Assembly (NCBI GenBank): GCA_963920525.1
Contig: OY986438.1
Location: 181,974,888-182,038,887, forward strand
Direction of reading: 5' to 3'
Source: Dichetophora obliterata
Taxonomy: Eukaryota; Arthropoda; Insecta; Diptera; Sciomyzidae
DNA: 64,000 nt
Positions 13,030 to 23,554 of this stretch are shown here, one piece after another. The translations under genes and the position numbers were made by a program. Position 1 is the stretch's first letter. Every line of letters starts with the position of its first letter. A model generated the notes under the pieces. The model saw only the letters and a program-made list of their open reading frames with translations, did not search any database and was not told the origin of the DNA.

Positions 13030-14113
13030 AATAATATCGATGTCTCAATGCACGCGTACGCAGATGACTTGCAACTGTATCTTTCCCGACCTTCAGGTCT
13101 CATTGAAGATTTATGTGCCAGAGTAAACGATGACCTGCTAGAAATCGCCAAATGGGCCAGTGAAAACAACCTCTGCTTAAACCCCAAAAAATCTCATGTG
13201 CTACCTTTTATGAAATATAGATACCCATTTACTGAACTGCCTCATATCTTCCTTAATGGAACTAAACTTAGCCTTGTTAGCAAAGTAACTAATCTCGGTT
13301 TTATTATGAATTCTTCACTTACGTGCGAAGACCATATCAACAGTGTGGTAAGTAAAGTTTATTATTCCTTACGTAACCTAAGAAAAACTGCAAAATTTAT
13401 TCCAACAGAAACGAGAAGAAGACTGATAGTACAATTAGTCGTGCCCATAATAACCTACTCTGAAATTGCATATAGCAAGCTCGATTCGAGGTCATCACAT
13501 AAGCTATTAGTGGCATATAACAACGCAGCTCGATATGTTTACGGTATCCGAAGGTTTGATCATATATCAACACACAGTAATCGCGTTCTTGGCTGCGGTA
13601 TTATAAGCTTTCTCAATGCAAGAAACTGTATTTTCTTTCATCGACTTATATATTCAAAAAGTCCTTACTATCTATTTGAAAAACTTGAATTCTGCAGGTC
13701 CGCGAGAAGCCTTTTTTGCCTAGTTCCCCCCTTCAAATACAGTGAATCTAGTAGACTGTTTTTCATTAGTGCAATTAGACTTTGGAATACCCTTCCAAAT
13801 AGTATTAAACGCATTAGCAACAAAACAACCTTTAAGCGCCTCATCTATGACTATTTCTCCTAACTATTTTTTTTTCAAACTTTCTCATTATTTATTTCTT
13901 ACAAATACTCTATACTTTAGCTTCTAACTTAACCGTCTAACTTTAATTTCTTACAATAAATATACTTAAATCATTTAACTTAAAATTTTATCTAGCACTA
14001 AGTTTTTTTTATGAATCTGTTGTTATTTATTTAAATTGTTACTTTGAGTTTCTGTTGTAAATTATTGTATTGTTGCATTTAAAAGAATCAATCTTATATG
14101 CTAATATTTTTTA

Positions 14114-14146
<33 letters not shown>

Positions 14147-14151
14147 CTAAA
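13030..14151 (+). mobile_element. 5'-truncated non-LTR retrotransposon with (CTAAA)n tail
   Basis: The segment begins inside the reverse transcriptase domain (YADD at about 13057), continues through the ORF2 C-terminus to 13863 and ends with about 250 bp of 3' UTR and a tail of repeated CTAAA at 14117-14147. 5' truncation with a short-repeat tail is the usual product of target-primed reverse transcription. The family is related to the minus-strand copy at 25797-27110 (both have an LNARNC motif). Confidence 0.85.
13048..13863 (+). pseudogene. LINE ORF2, C-terminal part of reverse transcriptase
   Basis: A 271-codon open frame starts just before the catalytic YADD box (residues 4-7), the metal-binding motif that completes the polymerase active site. 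Thumb and connection sequence follow, then the motif LNARNC and a C-terminal RLWNTLP block typical of insect Jockey/I-type ORF2 proteins. The fingers and most of the palm are missing because the copy is 5'-truncated, so it cannot be active. The frame has stayed open for its whole length, which suggests a fairly recent insertion compared with other LINE scraps here. Clade assignment beyond a Jockey/I-like group is uncertain. Confidence 0.85.
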
Positions 14152-14825
14152 AAGTGTACGACAACATTTGATGTTTGCCTATTAATATATAAGATATGGA
14201 CGGTGTTCGATGTTTTAAAGTTCTGATGGTCTATTAATCCTTATCTTAAATGTTTATTAAAAAAGTTACAAGTAAATACTTAAAATAGAAAAATTTTAAT
14301 TTCGAGAAAAGTATAAGGTAACGATGTTGTTAAGTGGCTTAAATTCATAACATAAAATTTGTTTGTGTATTAATAAAAAAATTTTTTATAATATGTTATT
14401 TTTATTAAGTATTAATTTTAAATTATTTATACTTACAATTTAACATACACAATATTTAAATTCATTCAATAAAAACTGTATCAAAATTAAAATAATTAAA
14501 TAAAAATCATTAAATTTGTGGTGTAATTACAATTTTAATCTATACTATTATATAAAAATTAAACTTGTAATTATTGTGCATTTTTGTGGACAATAAACTC
14601 AAAAATTGCTGAAAGAGTTTATGTGAAATTATCACTACTATTATCGCCTGTGGCCGAAATTTTACCAACTGTCAATATATAAAAAAATGCGCCACACCTT
14701 TTTTAGACTCCATTATCTCCCTCCCTCCCTTTCTTCCTCCCTCCATGCCACACATTGTCCCAAAGTCCTGACCCATCTTGTGAGTACCTTCGGGATCACG
14801 TCACACAGTGCTTTGCGCTCATACA
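14152..14825. other. AT-rich stretch, with CT-rich patch
   Basis: No coding signal. A pyrimidine patch (CTCCCTCCCTTTCTTCCTCCC region) lies at 14713-14746, followed by a moderate-GC segment to 14820 adjoining the tandem array. Confidence 0.4.
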
Positions 14826-15425
14826 AATTTGGTAATAAATAGAAGGAGTGCTCCTATAATAATGAAATTTTGTACGCTTAGTAAGCTTAAGCTATATAAG
14901 AAAAAATATCAAAAAATGGTTTAAATTGGTTAGTTCTTTGAGTTACCTCCCTTGGACCTATATAAAATTTTTACATAATTTTGTATGGGAGGTTGACAAA
15001 AAAGTTGACCGATCTTAATAAAATTTGGTCAAAAGACTTAATATATAAAGTAATAAATGTATATTTAAAATGCTTCAAATCGATTAGTCCTTAGGGGTAC
15101 CTCCCTTGGACCTATATTAATTTTTTACATTATTTTGTATGAGAGGTAGACACAAAAGTTGACCGATCTTAATAAAATTTGGTCAAAAGACTTTAAATAT
15201 AGAGTAAAGCATATTTAAAATATTTTAAATCGATTAGTTCTTAGAGGTACCTCCCTTGGACCTACATTAAATTTTAACATTATTTTGTATGGGAGGTAGA
15301 CACAAAAGTTGACTGATCTTAATGACATTTAGTCAAAAGGCTTCAAATATAAAGTAATAGATTAATTCTCAAAATGGTTCACATCGGTTAGTTTCTAGGG
15401 GTGCCTCCGTTGAACCTATATTCAA
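14826..15425 (+). repeat. Tandem array of about 155-bp units
   Basis: The phrase CCTCCCTTGGACCTA recurs at 14947, 15100 and 15253, and a diverged version (CCTCCGTTGAACCTA) at 15404, giving a period of 151-157 bases. Each unit also has TTTTGTATGGGAGGT, a GACAAAAAAGTTGAC-like block, and GATCTTAATAAAATTTGGTC followed by a purine-rich link. About four units are present, the first and last diverged. There is no ORF across units. Confidence 0.8.
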
Positions 15426-15584
15426 GCAATTCTTAAGCAATTTATTGATTTAGAGGTATGTTAAAAATCGACTTTTTCGAAAAGGCGGAACAAAGCGGAA
15501 TTTATCCTTTCACAGCCTTTAAGGTAAAGGCTCAGGGTTATCAATTAAAAACATAATTCAGTTTCACATAATTTTGTTTTGTTG

Positions 15585-16628
15585 TGAAGGCAATCGTGAT
15601 CGAAACTTACAAATTGCTTACGATTATCGTACAACTATTTCTTCAACTAGCATAGAATCAGAATGGTTCTTCTCATCAGCGGGCTATGTTTAAAATAATA
15701 TCCGAACAAAACTCTCTAATGAAAAATAAGACGCGTTGATCAGCTTAATGCATTACTTTAAAAACAATTAAATTAAAAAAATTTAATTTTGAAAAGTCTT
15801 TTCCGACCTTATTTTGCCTTAAACACAAAAAAACATGAAAACGGTGTCAAAAAAAAAAATGTTTAACATCACCTTAAACTGTTCAGTATTTAATTTTTTT
15901 ATATTTTTTGTTCTTTAAATTAATATAATTTGCTAGTCATTAATATTATTTAAGTTTTTTTGTGTTTATTAACGATAAGGGTATTCACAATTGTGTGGTA
16001 TCGTGGTATTGTGTTTCTTTTTCCAAAGTTGAAAACCACAATTACGAACACCCTTTGAAATAGAATTTGTGGTTGGGAACCCCCCACTATAGCTTTTTGT
16101 TACGATGCAAAAAAATTAACTATCCAATTGGATTTATTTCATTAGTATATGACATAACAAGTTTAACATGTATTTTGAGCTTCTTCCATTTTCTTTTCAA
16201 ATAGAAAATAACTGGCAACCGATCAGTTGTTTATGGAACTTTAAAAACCACGTTCGTTGAACATATCATTGGGCTACTTAAAATTACCAAACTTTTAGTT
16301 TTTAGATATTTCATGTAAAACAACAAAAATATAAAAAACGCTCGGTAGAGTGTGGTATCAATACTACGGGGTTTTTTAACTACACTGAAAACAACGCATT
16401 TGTGAATACCCAAAATGTGTGTTTTTTTTTTGTTTTTGTTGATTTATAAATGAATTAATTTACATTTTCTAGTTTCAAGTAATAAATAATAAAAATTGTA
16501 TTAAAAACGTTTTGAATTATTTACGTCTTAATAGATTCAATACCGAACTAGTCCCGGGATCCCGGGATTGAGATTTTCAATCCCGCTAATCCCTGGATCG
16601 AGAAAAGCTTCCGCGATTGGACTCCCTA
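15585..16628 (+). mobile_element. Truncated hAT element, family with CCCGGGATT subterminal repeats
   Basis: This copy matches the reverse complement of most of 38747-40270. It contains a hAT transposase C-terminus at 15595-15770, long non-coding sequence, and a right end rich in CCCGGGATT motifs finishing ...GACTCCCTA at 16628. The left part of the element is missing, since sequence before about 15585 no longer matches the other copy. Confidence 0.7.
15592..15773 (+). pseudogene. hAT transposase C-terminal dimerisation domain remnant
   Basis: The frame starting GGCAATCGTGATCG reads IAYDYRTTISSTSIESEWFF, then SSAGYV, a stop, NNIRTKLSNEK, a stop, and DALISLMHYFKNN. The order, a Ser-rich lead, FFSSAGYV, a short basic linker, RTKLS and then a hydrophobic helix, is the signature of the hAT family dimerisation region, through which transposase subunits assemble. 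Two in-frame stops show it is dead. A more decayed copy of the same piece lies on the minus strand at 40117-40262. Confidence 0.75.
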
Positions 16629-17510
16629 GTGCGTATATATTTTTGACCATCACGGCTTTTTAATTTCTATTGTAAATCTGTAATGAAACTGCAAAAAGTT
16701 TTCAATTAAATTCGTAGTATCAACATCAAAAATATAAATGAATGACATGAATTCTAAAAAATATTATACTTTGAATTTTGGGAATTTTTTTTCTTTAGGA
16801 ATTTTTGCAGAAAATTCATTTATAGCATCAGTTTTGCCGTTTAGCCGTTTTTATACAAAAATCTGTTTAAAAAAATTCCTAAAGAAAAAATTCAGAAAAT
16901 TGAAAATGTGATAGGGTAAAGTGCATCCCTATCGCCCCCTTTTTTTAATAACTTTTCATGCCCGATCCGGAAATCACCCAGGCAACATAGGTTTCCAAAT
17001 CGACCCAGCCTTAAGTATATATTTTGTAAATAGTGTCAAAGTTAGGATATTGCAGTTGATTCTTATAATTGAACATGGAACAGCAAATTCTAATTTCGAA
17101 GGTAAAGCAGTAAAACCCACTCACATTGCAATTAATTATATCTCACATGCTTTCTGTGATCATTGGTTTAATAAAAATTTATGTATTATTTTAATCGTTT
17201 TTTAAAATGGTAATTCACAACATTAAAAAATTGTATTATTTCTATTTAAAGGGAGAAAGAACCCTCCAATAAAAAGCCATTTTCTTGTTGTATGATTTTT
17301 TCTTAATAACAAGAATTTTTTAAATTTATCAAATTTTTTTCAATCAGTTGTTCGCGTGTGTACTTAGATAATTTAGTTTTTCGCTTCCAAAAATATTTTA
17401 AACGCCAAATGTTAAGCCAATTTCAAGTTGCCTTAGAATGGGTTTTTTTAGAGGTGCTTACTCGCCAATATCTCTTATGGACAATATTCATCCAATACGA
17501 TTTCATATTG
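16629..17510. other. AT-rich stretch without supported feature
   Basis: Contains a short palindromic pair (AATTCCTAAAG near 16872-16890 against CTTTAGGAATTTTT near 16790-16808). No coding domain is recognised. The last 150 bases may belong to the 5' flank or TIR of the mariner-like element that follows. Confidence 0.4.
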
Positions 17511-17979
17511 TGCTTACCGAAGAAGCAATCGATGCTGTAGAGGTGAGTGTGACCGAGGATCCAAATTTATCGATGCGACGCCGTTCGTAACAACTTGGCC
17601 TTCGCCCGTCCACTAGTTTAAAGATTTTGAGGAAAGACCTTCGCCTTCACCCGTATAAAATCCAACTGATGCGGAAATTGAAGCTATTAGACCATTGTTT
17701 GCGTTGTACGTTCGGTGAATGGGCTGACAATCAATTGGAAGTTGAACTGCATTTTTACCATCAAACCATCTTCAGCGTGAAGTACATTTCTGGCTTTGCG
17801 GTCACATAAACAAGAATAGTGCGAAAAAACCTGAAAAGACCCTCTTGGCTCCCTAACAACTAGAAAAAGTTAAAGTCTGGTGAGGTTTGCATGCCGAAGG
17901 CATCATTGGTACACCCTTTTTCAAAACTGAAGATAGAGCCAACGTTACCATCAAAGGTAAGCGCTACAAGTGAATGATA
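17511..17979 (+). pseudogene. Mariner-like (IS630/Tc1/mariner) transposase, N-terminal and central part
   Basis: Translation in three frames gives TEEAIDAVEVSVTEDPNLSM (an N-terminal helix-turn-helix region), then RKDLRLHPYKIQLM, CTFGEWADNQLEVELHFY and FS. A one-base deletion near 17779 then breaks the FSDE-type motif carrying the first catalytic aspartate. Further on, GLHAEGIIGTPFF and ANVTIKGKRYK are readable. These are the successive landmarks of a mariner-type transposase that cuts and pastes DNA at TA sites. Several stops and frameshifts make it inactive. The reading ends at 17979, where a LINE is inserted, and resumes at 19586. Confidence 0.8.
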
Positions 17980-19585
17980 AGTGCTAAATTTCAATAAATC
18001 GCTTTCTTCAGGTTTATTTATTTCTGATTGGAAAATGGCTTTAGTAACACCAATATTTAAAAATGGTAATAAAAATGATGTCTCTAATTATAGACCAATT
18101 TCAAAACTTTCTTCTATTACGAAACTCTTTGAGAGTATAATAAAAACAAAATGTATTTTCAAGTTTAGAGGTTAATTTCTCCTAACCAACATGGTTTTGT
18201 ATCGGGACGCTCAACAGTATCTAACCTTGCAGTATTCACTGAAGATTGCATCTCTGCTTTCAGCAGGGGATATCAGGTGGATGCTATTTATACTCATTTT
18301 TCTAAGGCCTTTGATAAGGTATCTCATAAATTCATGGTTTCAAAACTATCAAACATGGGTTTTCACTCCATTTTTTTGAAATGGTGAAGGTCTTATTTAG
18401 TTGGAAGAGTTAGCTATGTTGTAATTGACAATGTAAGATCTCCCCCTTTTGTTGCCTCTTCTGGTGTTCCACAAGGCAGCATTCTTGGCCCTTTACTTTT
18501 CATTTTATTCATCAATGATATTGGTAGCTGTTTTTCAAATTCCAGCTACCTACTATATGCGGATGATCTAAAATTGTATTCTACTATTGAAAATATATCT
18601 AGTGCACATGATCTACAACAACAATTGTCAAATATATCTGCATGGTGTTCTAAAAACCGCCTTTCATTAAATATAAAAAAGTGTTTTCATATCTCGTTCT
18701 CAAAAACTCAAAATCCCATTTACACCTCATATTCTATTGATAGCCACATTTTAAAATCTGTCGATGAAATATCTGATTTGGGTGTGATTTTCGATATTAA
18801 GTTTTCTTTTGTTAGCCATATCAATTTTATTTTACCTAAAGCATATGCGATGTATGCTTTTGTTCGTCGCAATAGTTCAGCTTTTATTGATCCATATATG
18901 CATAAAGCACTCTTTTCTGCTTTTGTGAGATCTAAGCTTGAATATGCATCGTTTATTTGGAGCCCTTACTATAGCTCTCATATTAATCGTATTGAACGTA
19001 TTCAAAAATCATTTACACGATACGCTCTTAAGTCCTTCAATTTTGATCCATCCCCCTCATATAGTGCTCGGTGCTTATATATTGGTTTGAAATCGCTACA
19101 AAGTAGAAGAACTATAATAACACTTTTATTTATATCAGATGTAATTAAGGGGACAGTTGACTGCCCTCGATTATTGGAAATGATAACTTTTAGTATTCCA
19201 AAAAGAAGTCTCAGAAATTATGATCTTTTTTTTTTATTAAAATGCTCGGAACAAACTATGAATAGGATTCTTCTTTGAATAGGACTCTCATAGAATATAA
19301 TATGCTCTCTAACAATATTGCTATTGATTTTGCCATGACAAAGCAGGCGTTAAGAGTCCTAATAGATAGTTTCTATAGATGAATATACTATATTATAATA
19401 TATTATACATAGAATATTATTTTCCGATCTTAAATTATTATCAAAAATTGTTAATCTTAATCTTATAAAAGTGGTTTTCCCAAAAATTTTGTGGTTTATA
19501 TATTTTAAGTGGCTTAGCCAAATATTTTATAGTCAGTAAGGAACCTGTTCCATTGATGAATAAATAAATAAATAAATAAATAAAT
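17980..19585 (+). mobile_element. Jockey-type LINE inserted in the mariner-like element
   Basis: The insert begins within ORF2 just before the fingers of reverse transcriptase (17981) and ends with a (TAAA)n tail at 19560-19585. The mariner-like coding sequence resumes directly afterwards. The LINE is 5'-truncated to 1.6 kb and its polarity matches the host element's plus strand. A small piece of the mariner transposase (roughly 20-25 codons) is missing at the junction, suggesting a target-site deletion. Confidence 0.85.
17981..19278 (+). pseudogene. LINE ORF2 reverse transcriptase, frameshifted
   Basis: Conserved RT boxes appear in order: KMALVTPIFKNG and NYRPISKLSS (17981-18175), the Gln-His-Gly-Phe region and DKVSHKF-type palm box A across frameshifts (18190-18380), SSGVPQGSILGPLLF (about 18455-18510), and LYADD (18553-18567). 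A long open frame then runs 18574-19278 with SKLEYASFIWSPYY and RIERIQKSFTRYALK, typical of the Jockey clade. Frameshifts near 18175, 18385 and 18540 disable it. The upstream endonuclease and ORF1 are absent. Confidence 0.85.
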
Positions 19586-19905
19586 GGTCCCAGCTGGACG
19601 GTGAAACAAGCCATAAAGAAAGTGAAACCATTACTTTATTGGGACGAACTTTTGGTGACCGAATCATTTCAAGAAATCAGCCTGTTAATTGGCCACCTAG
19701 GTCATGTGATTTGACTCCGTTAGACTGCTTTTTTTGGGGTACGTCAAGTCAGTGGTCTATGCTGGCAAACCAAAATTCTGCGCGTTATTGGCGAGAAAAG
19801 GGCGACTATGCTGGAAGAAGTGGTGCAAATTGGGACCGACAGGATGGTCTTCATAAGACGCAATCGTGATAGGCATATGCCCGAAATTGTGTTCAAACAC
19901 TAAAT
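19586..19905 (+). pseudogene. Mariner-like transposase, C-terminal part
   Basis: After the LINE tail the mariner frame returns as DGETSHKESETITLL, then FGDRIISRN, NWPPRSCDLTPLDCFFWG and, after a frameshift, RDRHMPEIVFKH before a stop at 19903. WPPRSCDLTPLD carries the last catalytic acid of the DDE/D triad and is diagnostic for this mariner-like lineage. It continues the N-terminal half at 17511-17979. Confidence 0.85.
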
Positions 19906-20390
19906 GGCACAAAATTCGCGAACTAATAAAGCTAAATTATTGGCTAAAATATAAAAAGTTCTGTATTTCTAAAAAATATAGCCTTTATGCTGTTATAACA
20001 AGAAACAAAAAATTTTCTAAGTATCCCAAGCAAAGTCGTAGAGGGTCTCTAGTTTAATTTATTTTTCAAGTTTCATTTTCAGTTTAAGCGTTTTTGCCAA
20101 ATTTGTGAATTTTAGGTCGATTTACATATATAACGCTAAAGTTAGTGCCAAATATTTAAATACAATCAGTATTAGATATGCATATGCAATATCTACATTC
20201 TGAGGGTTATCCTTACATTATAGAAAGAGTATTATTTATAGGTTAGGTTGGATTAGTGTGGCTGTCTCAAACGGAACACACTGTCATTGTGATACCAAAG
20301 GGTTGATCTTTCCTATCTCTATTTAAACCAATTTGAGCTGTATACTTAGCCTAGGATTCAGTAAACCGAAGATTCTGAAAGTTTTTGTAT
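19906..20390. other. Non-coding; short dipteran-type repeat near 20240
   Basis: Bases 20240-20330 contain GGTTAGGTTGGATTAGTGTG and a CATTGTGATACCAAAGGG block, which I associate with dispersed repeats in fly genomes (memory-based, not checked). No ORF with a domain. Confidence 0.35.
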
Positions 20391-20785
20391 TGTAGTGGAG
20401 AGTGCGCTAGACTATCAACCCATAGGTCCCTGGTTTGAGTCCGCGCTCGGGTATGGTTCTTTTCACTTTCTTTGCTCTTATCTACATTTAAGAATTACGG
20501 AAAACTAAAAAACCACAACTAAATTGTGGGAAAATGTGGAATTAAAGGACAGCAACACAAGTAAGGGCTGGAAATGCTTGCCGCGGTCGGTTTAGAAAAG
20601 CAATTTAAATTGTCTTTCACGGTTGTTTCGCCTAATCAATAATTCACGTATGGTTTCAATCAATTCCTCTAAATAATCTATTTTTTTTTCTTTCAGGACA
20701 AAGACCAAACGTTGTTTGTATAAGGCACATGCCTTGGTTCTTTGATCTTTTAATAAGAAAATAGTAAAAAAAATCGCCAAGGTCA
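20391..20785 (+). mobile_element. tRNA-derived SINE, copy 1
   Basis: The head has a pol III A box (TAGTGGAGAGTG, 20393-20404) and a B box (GGTTTGAGTCC, 20432-20442) spaced as in a tRNA. A 340-bp body follows, shared with 41975-42206 plus 43691-43865. Shared landmarks are GCGCTAGACTATCAAC, ACATTTAAGAATTA, GGAAAATG, CCTAATCAATAATTCACG and TTTGTTTGTATAAG. The promoter boxes would drive pol III transcription, as in other SINEs. Compared with copy 2 it lacks about 30 bases near 20585. Confidence 0.75.
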
Positions 20786-21040
20786 TTGAAGAACTAGTTG
20801 CCTAAGGAACCATTTTCGAGCCAACGCTGGGCAGGTGCAGAGGAAATGTACTGTAGAATCATCGTCCTTCTCATCTCTACAGCTTCTGCAGAAGTCGTTG
20901 TGCGGTATGTTTAATTTTCGAGCATGTCTTACAATAGGGCAGGGCCCTCTTAGGATCCCTACCATGGTGCTGATGTGGTATCTAGTGAGAGAAATGAGTT
21001 CTTTTGAACGGGCCAGATTTGCCGCGTAATATTACACGTG
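20783..21040 (-). pseudogene. LINE ORF2 C-terminal Cys/His region
   Basis: The minus strand reads ISLTRYHISTMVGIL, then IPHNDFCRSCRDEKDDDS and HFLCTCPALA. The pattern CRxCxDE...HFLCxCPAL is the terminal zinc-binding region after the RNase H domain of I/R1-like non-LTR retrotransposon ORF2. Only the last 80 or so codons remain, and a frameshift separates the N-terminal part. It abuts the SINE on its low-coordinate side. Confidence 0.75.
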
Positions 21041-22215
21041 TTAATTGCTGACCAACTGTTGTTGGTTTTGATGCAGGGTTATCATGTGAAGGGAGTTTGC
21101 ATGTGTTGAGAGGAATACCAAGGCTTGCCTTATAAGTATAATTTATAGTGTAGCGGTTTAAGAACCATTTCAGCTTAATTTTCTGGAATTACTTCCTATT
21201 GTCCCAGAAATTTTGTAAAATCAGATGAAAACTACATCTACTTCCTACACAAAGTGACTATCAAAACGAAAAAATCTACCAGAATTTCACGAAAATGTAT
21301 GTAAGACTTCAAGTTTGACTTTGACTTTTGGTATGCACAATGAGTTTGAAAATTTGTGAGAATTGAGTCAAAATTCCGCCTTCATCACACACAAAAGGAA
21401 ATTCAGCAAAAATTTATAAAGTGACTTTAAATTCAACACATACATTTTGATAAGTAAAACGTTTTCTGAGTATGAAATTTGGAAAATTGCGATAAAAATC
21501 ACCATGCTTGTCTCCAATACAAGTGACGTTATAAAATTAATAAAACTATCATATTTTTTAAGACCTTAATGAAGGTCTCAGAGGACAATGCTGAGGAGTA
21601 TTTTAACTTCGAAGCAAGTCGAAGATTTTGCCCTACTAGTTTTTTTTATTAAGTTTTTTTTTTGTTCTTGTATAAAGTAAAAGAACAATTATCTAGTACT
21701 CGAAAGCTCGAGTACTCGACTCGAGTTAAAAAAATCACAAAGAGAAAAAACCGATTATGGCAAACTTTAGACATCACAATTGGGGAGAAAAAAATAATCG
21801 GCCATTGGGTGGAGTAGGACACAAAAAAAGCGCAGAATTCTAACCATACGAATATCAAAGCAAGCTATTGAAATTTATTGTGCGCTCAACCTTAGCCTTA
21901 GAAAACAAAAAAAAAGTTAAGTAAGAGTTATATAGTTGAAAACCACAAGTACCAAACAACCTACAAGCTGGAGAACAAGTTGGTGCGGCACTTGCGACCG
22001 CAAAGTATTGAATTACTAGCGTTCCAAGTACAATAATTATGTAGTTGCCCACCACAATCAAGCATTCTCTGTGGCAACCTGAAACCAAATTTAATAACAT
22101 TCTAAACTTATGAATCATTGCTATGGACCCAACTAACAACAAGGACGGATCAGTCCGATCGATATTATTTAAAGCCATATCTAGCCATATGCCGAAAAGT
22201 TAGAATTCTGTATGC
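21041..22215. other. Stretch without supported feature
   Basis: ORFs at 21649-21858 and 21855-22178 on the minus strand have no recognisable domain. A short perfect palindrome-like motif (ACTCGAAAGCTCGAGTACTCGACTCGAGT region, 21697-21726) is present. The stretch may be intronic. Confidence 0.4.
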
Positions 22216-22221
22216 ATCTTT

Positions 22222-22260
22222 CGCTCTCGATCTCTTTCTCTCTCTCTCTCTCTATCTCTC
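22222..22260 (+). repeat. (TC)n microsatellite
   Basis: TC dinucleotides dominate, with the core TCTCTCTCTCTCTCTC. Confidence 0.9.
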
Positions 22261-22864
22261 AGTCTTGGCCAGACTGTTGTTCATACCGCTAAGCGATCAA
22301 TTGATAATAGTTCCTGCATCTATCTGAGCAGCTTAGGGCAATACCATAGCTCATGATGTGTGCTCTGTTGCCAATGTTTGTAACCTTGGCATACTCTGTT
22401 CGTACGTCCATTTCTGAATACATATATAGTTCATGTTTTGCTCGCACGTTACGCTCAGTTGGTTTGTAAGTTACTGCATAATTACTATTTATTGCTTGGT
22501 TATCTTTAATATATCTCATACGTTCTGTAAATAGCGCTGATCATAAAGATGTTTAGGCCAACAGATTATTTTATACACACTCAGCAACGGCTAAGGATAT
22601 AACGTAAAATACAAAACGTATATTTAAGGAAAAATGATAATCTAGATGATCGCAAATAAGTTTGATTTGTGACTCAAGGATATCATCTTTATTAACGCTG
22701 ACCTGAATACTAATTAGATCGATAAAAATATTGATGCTAGTTAGCATAAACGCAAATTTTAATATTTTAAATTTAAGCTAATTTAAATAAAAGATTTTCT
22801 TAGTTTAAGTCGAGAAGTAAAAATACAAGCCACTAAAAGCGAAGATAATTTGTATTCCAGCAAA
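22261..22864. other. Stretch without supported feature
   Basis: No coding signal or repeat that I can name. Confidence 0.4.
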
Positions 22865-23554
22865 CTCTAAAAATGCAAATTAAATGTCAACAATGAATGG
22901 AAAGCTGTAAATGATTTGTTAAAAAAAGAAACTTGCAGTGATAACATTTCCGAAATCGAGATTGAAAATGTTTCATTTACTAATTTTACGGATATTGCAA
23001 ATACGTAGCTTTAAAAGATATATTTCTTCAATTGGTTCTCTTTCCTATAATAATTTCCTGTCTGCCACTGCAATACAACAATTCGTTGACTGAAGAAATT
23101 TTTCAGCCTAATAGCTTTAATTTTCTCCCAACTTTGTCTTTTGAAATGTACAAATATATCATACATTTGAATAATAAAAAAACGTATTGCATGCTACATA
23201 AGTTACTTGTTTAACGAAAGTGGGAAATGTGGAATTTTTCCTTCAATCTTAAAATCTGCTGAGGTTACACCAATTTTTGAAAAGGGAAATCGAAAATCAT
23301 TATATTAATACCGACCAATTTCTTTATTGCAATCGTTATTTAAGCTCTTTGAGACAATTATGAAAGACCGTGTCTAATGAGGGACTAATGTCCTTAGTGA
23401 GAAAGAATTTGGATTCCGCAAAGGTAAATCCACTGTAGAGGTACTGTTAAAAGTTTTTACTGAGATCGTTGCTGGTTCTTACAACAATAAAGTACAACCA
23501 GCTTTATTCGTTGATATGACCAAAGCGTTTAATTTGGTAAATTATAGTATCCTG
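22865..23554 (+). pseudogene. LINE ORF2, linker and N-terminal reverse transcriptase (left part)
   Basis: After a decayed linker (EEIFQPNSFNFLPTLSFEMY near 23090) the frame reads GIFPSILKSAEVTPIFEKGN, YRPISLLQSLFKLFETIMKD, EFGFRKGKSTVEVLL and ALFVDMTKAFNLVNYSIL. These are RT boxes 0, 1, 2 and palm box A of a Jockey-type LINE. Stops near 23309, 23370 and 23376 disable it. The coding sequence stops at 23554, the exact left edge of the long-TIR hAT derivative, and continues at 24530. Confidence 0.8.

Noticed and set aside
14826..15425. CRISPR array interpretation of the tandem repeats
   Set aside because: The whole 155-bp unit repeats with diverged but homologous spacing sequence. This is a eukaryotic tandem repeat, not repeat-spacer structure.
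22118..22519. ORFs around the TC microsatellite
   Set aside because: Short, overlapping on both strands, with simple-sequence content and no domain.
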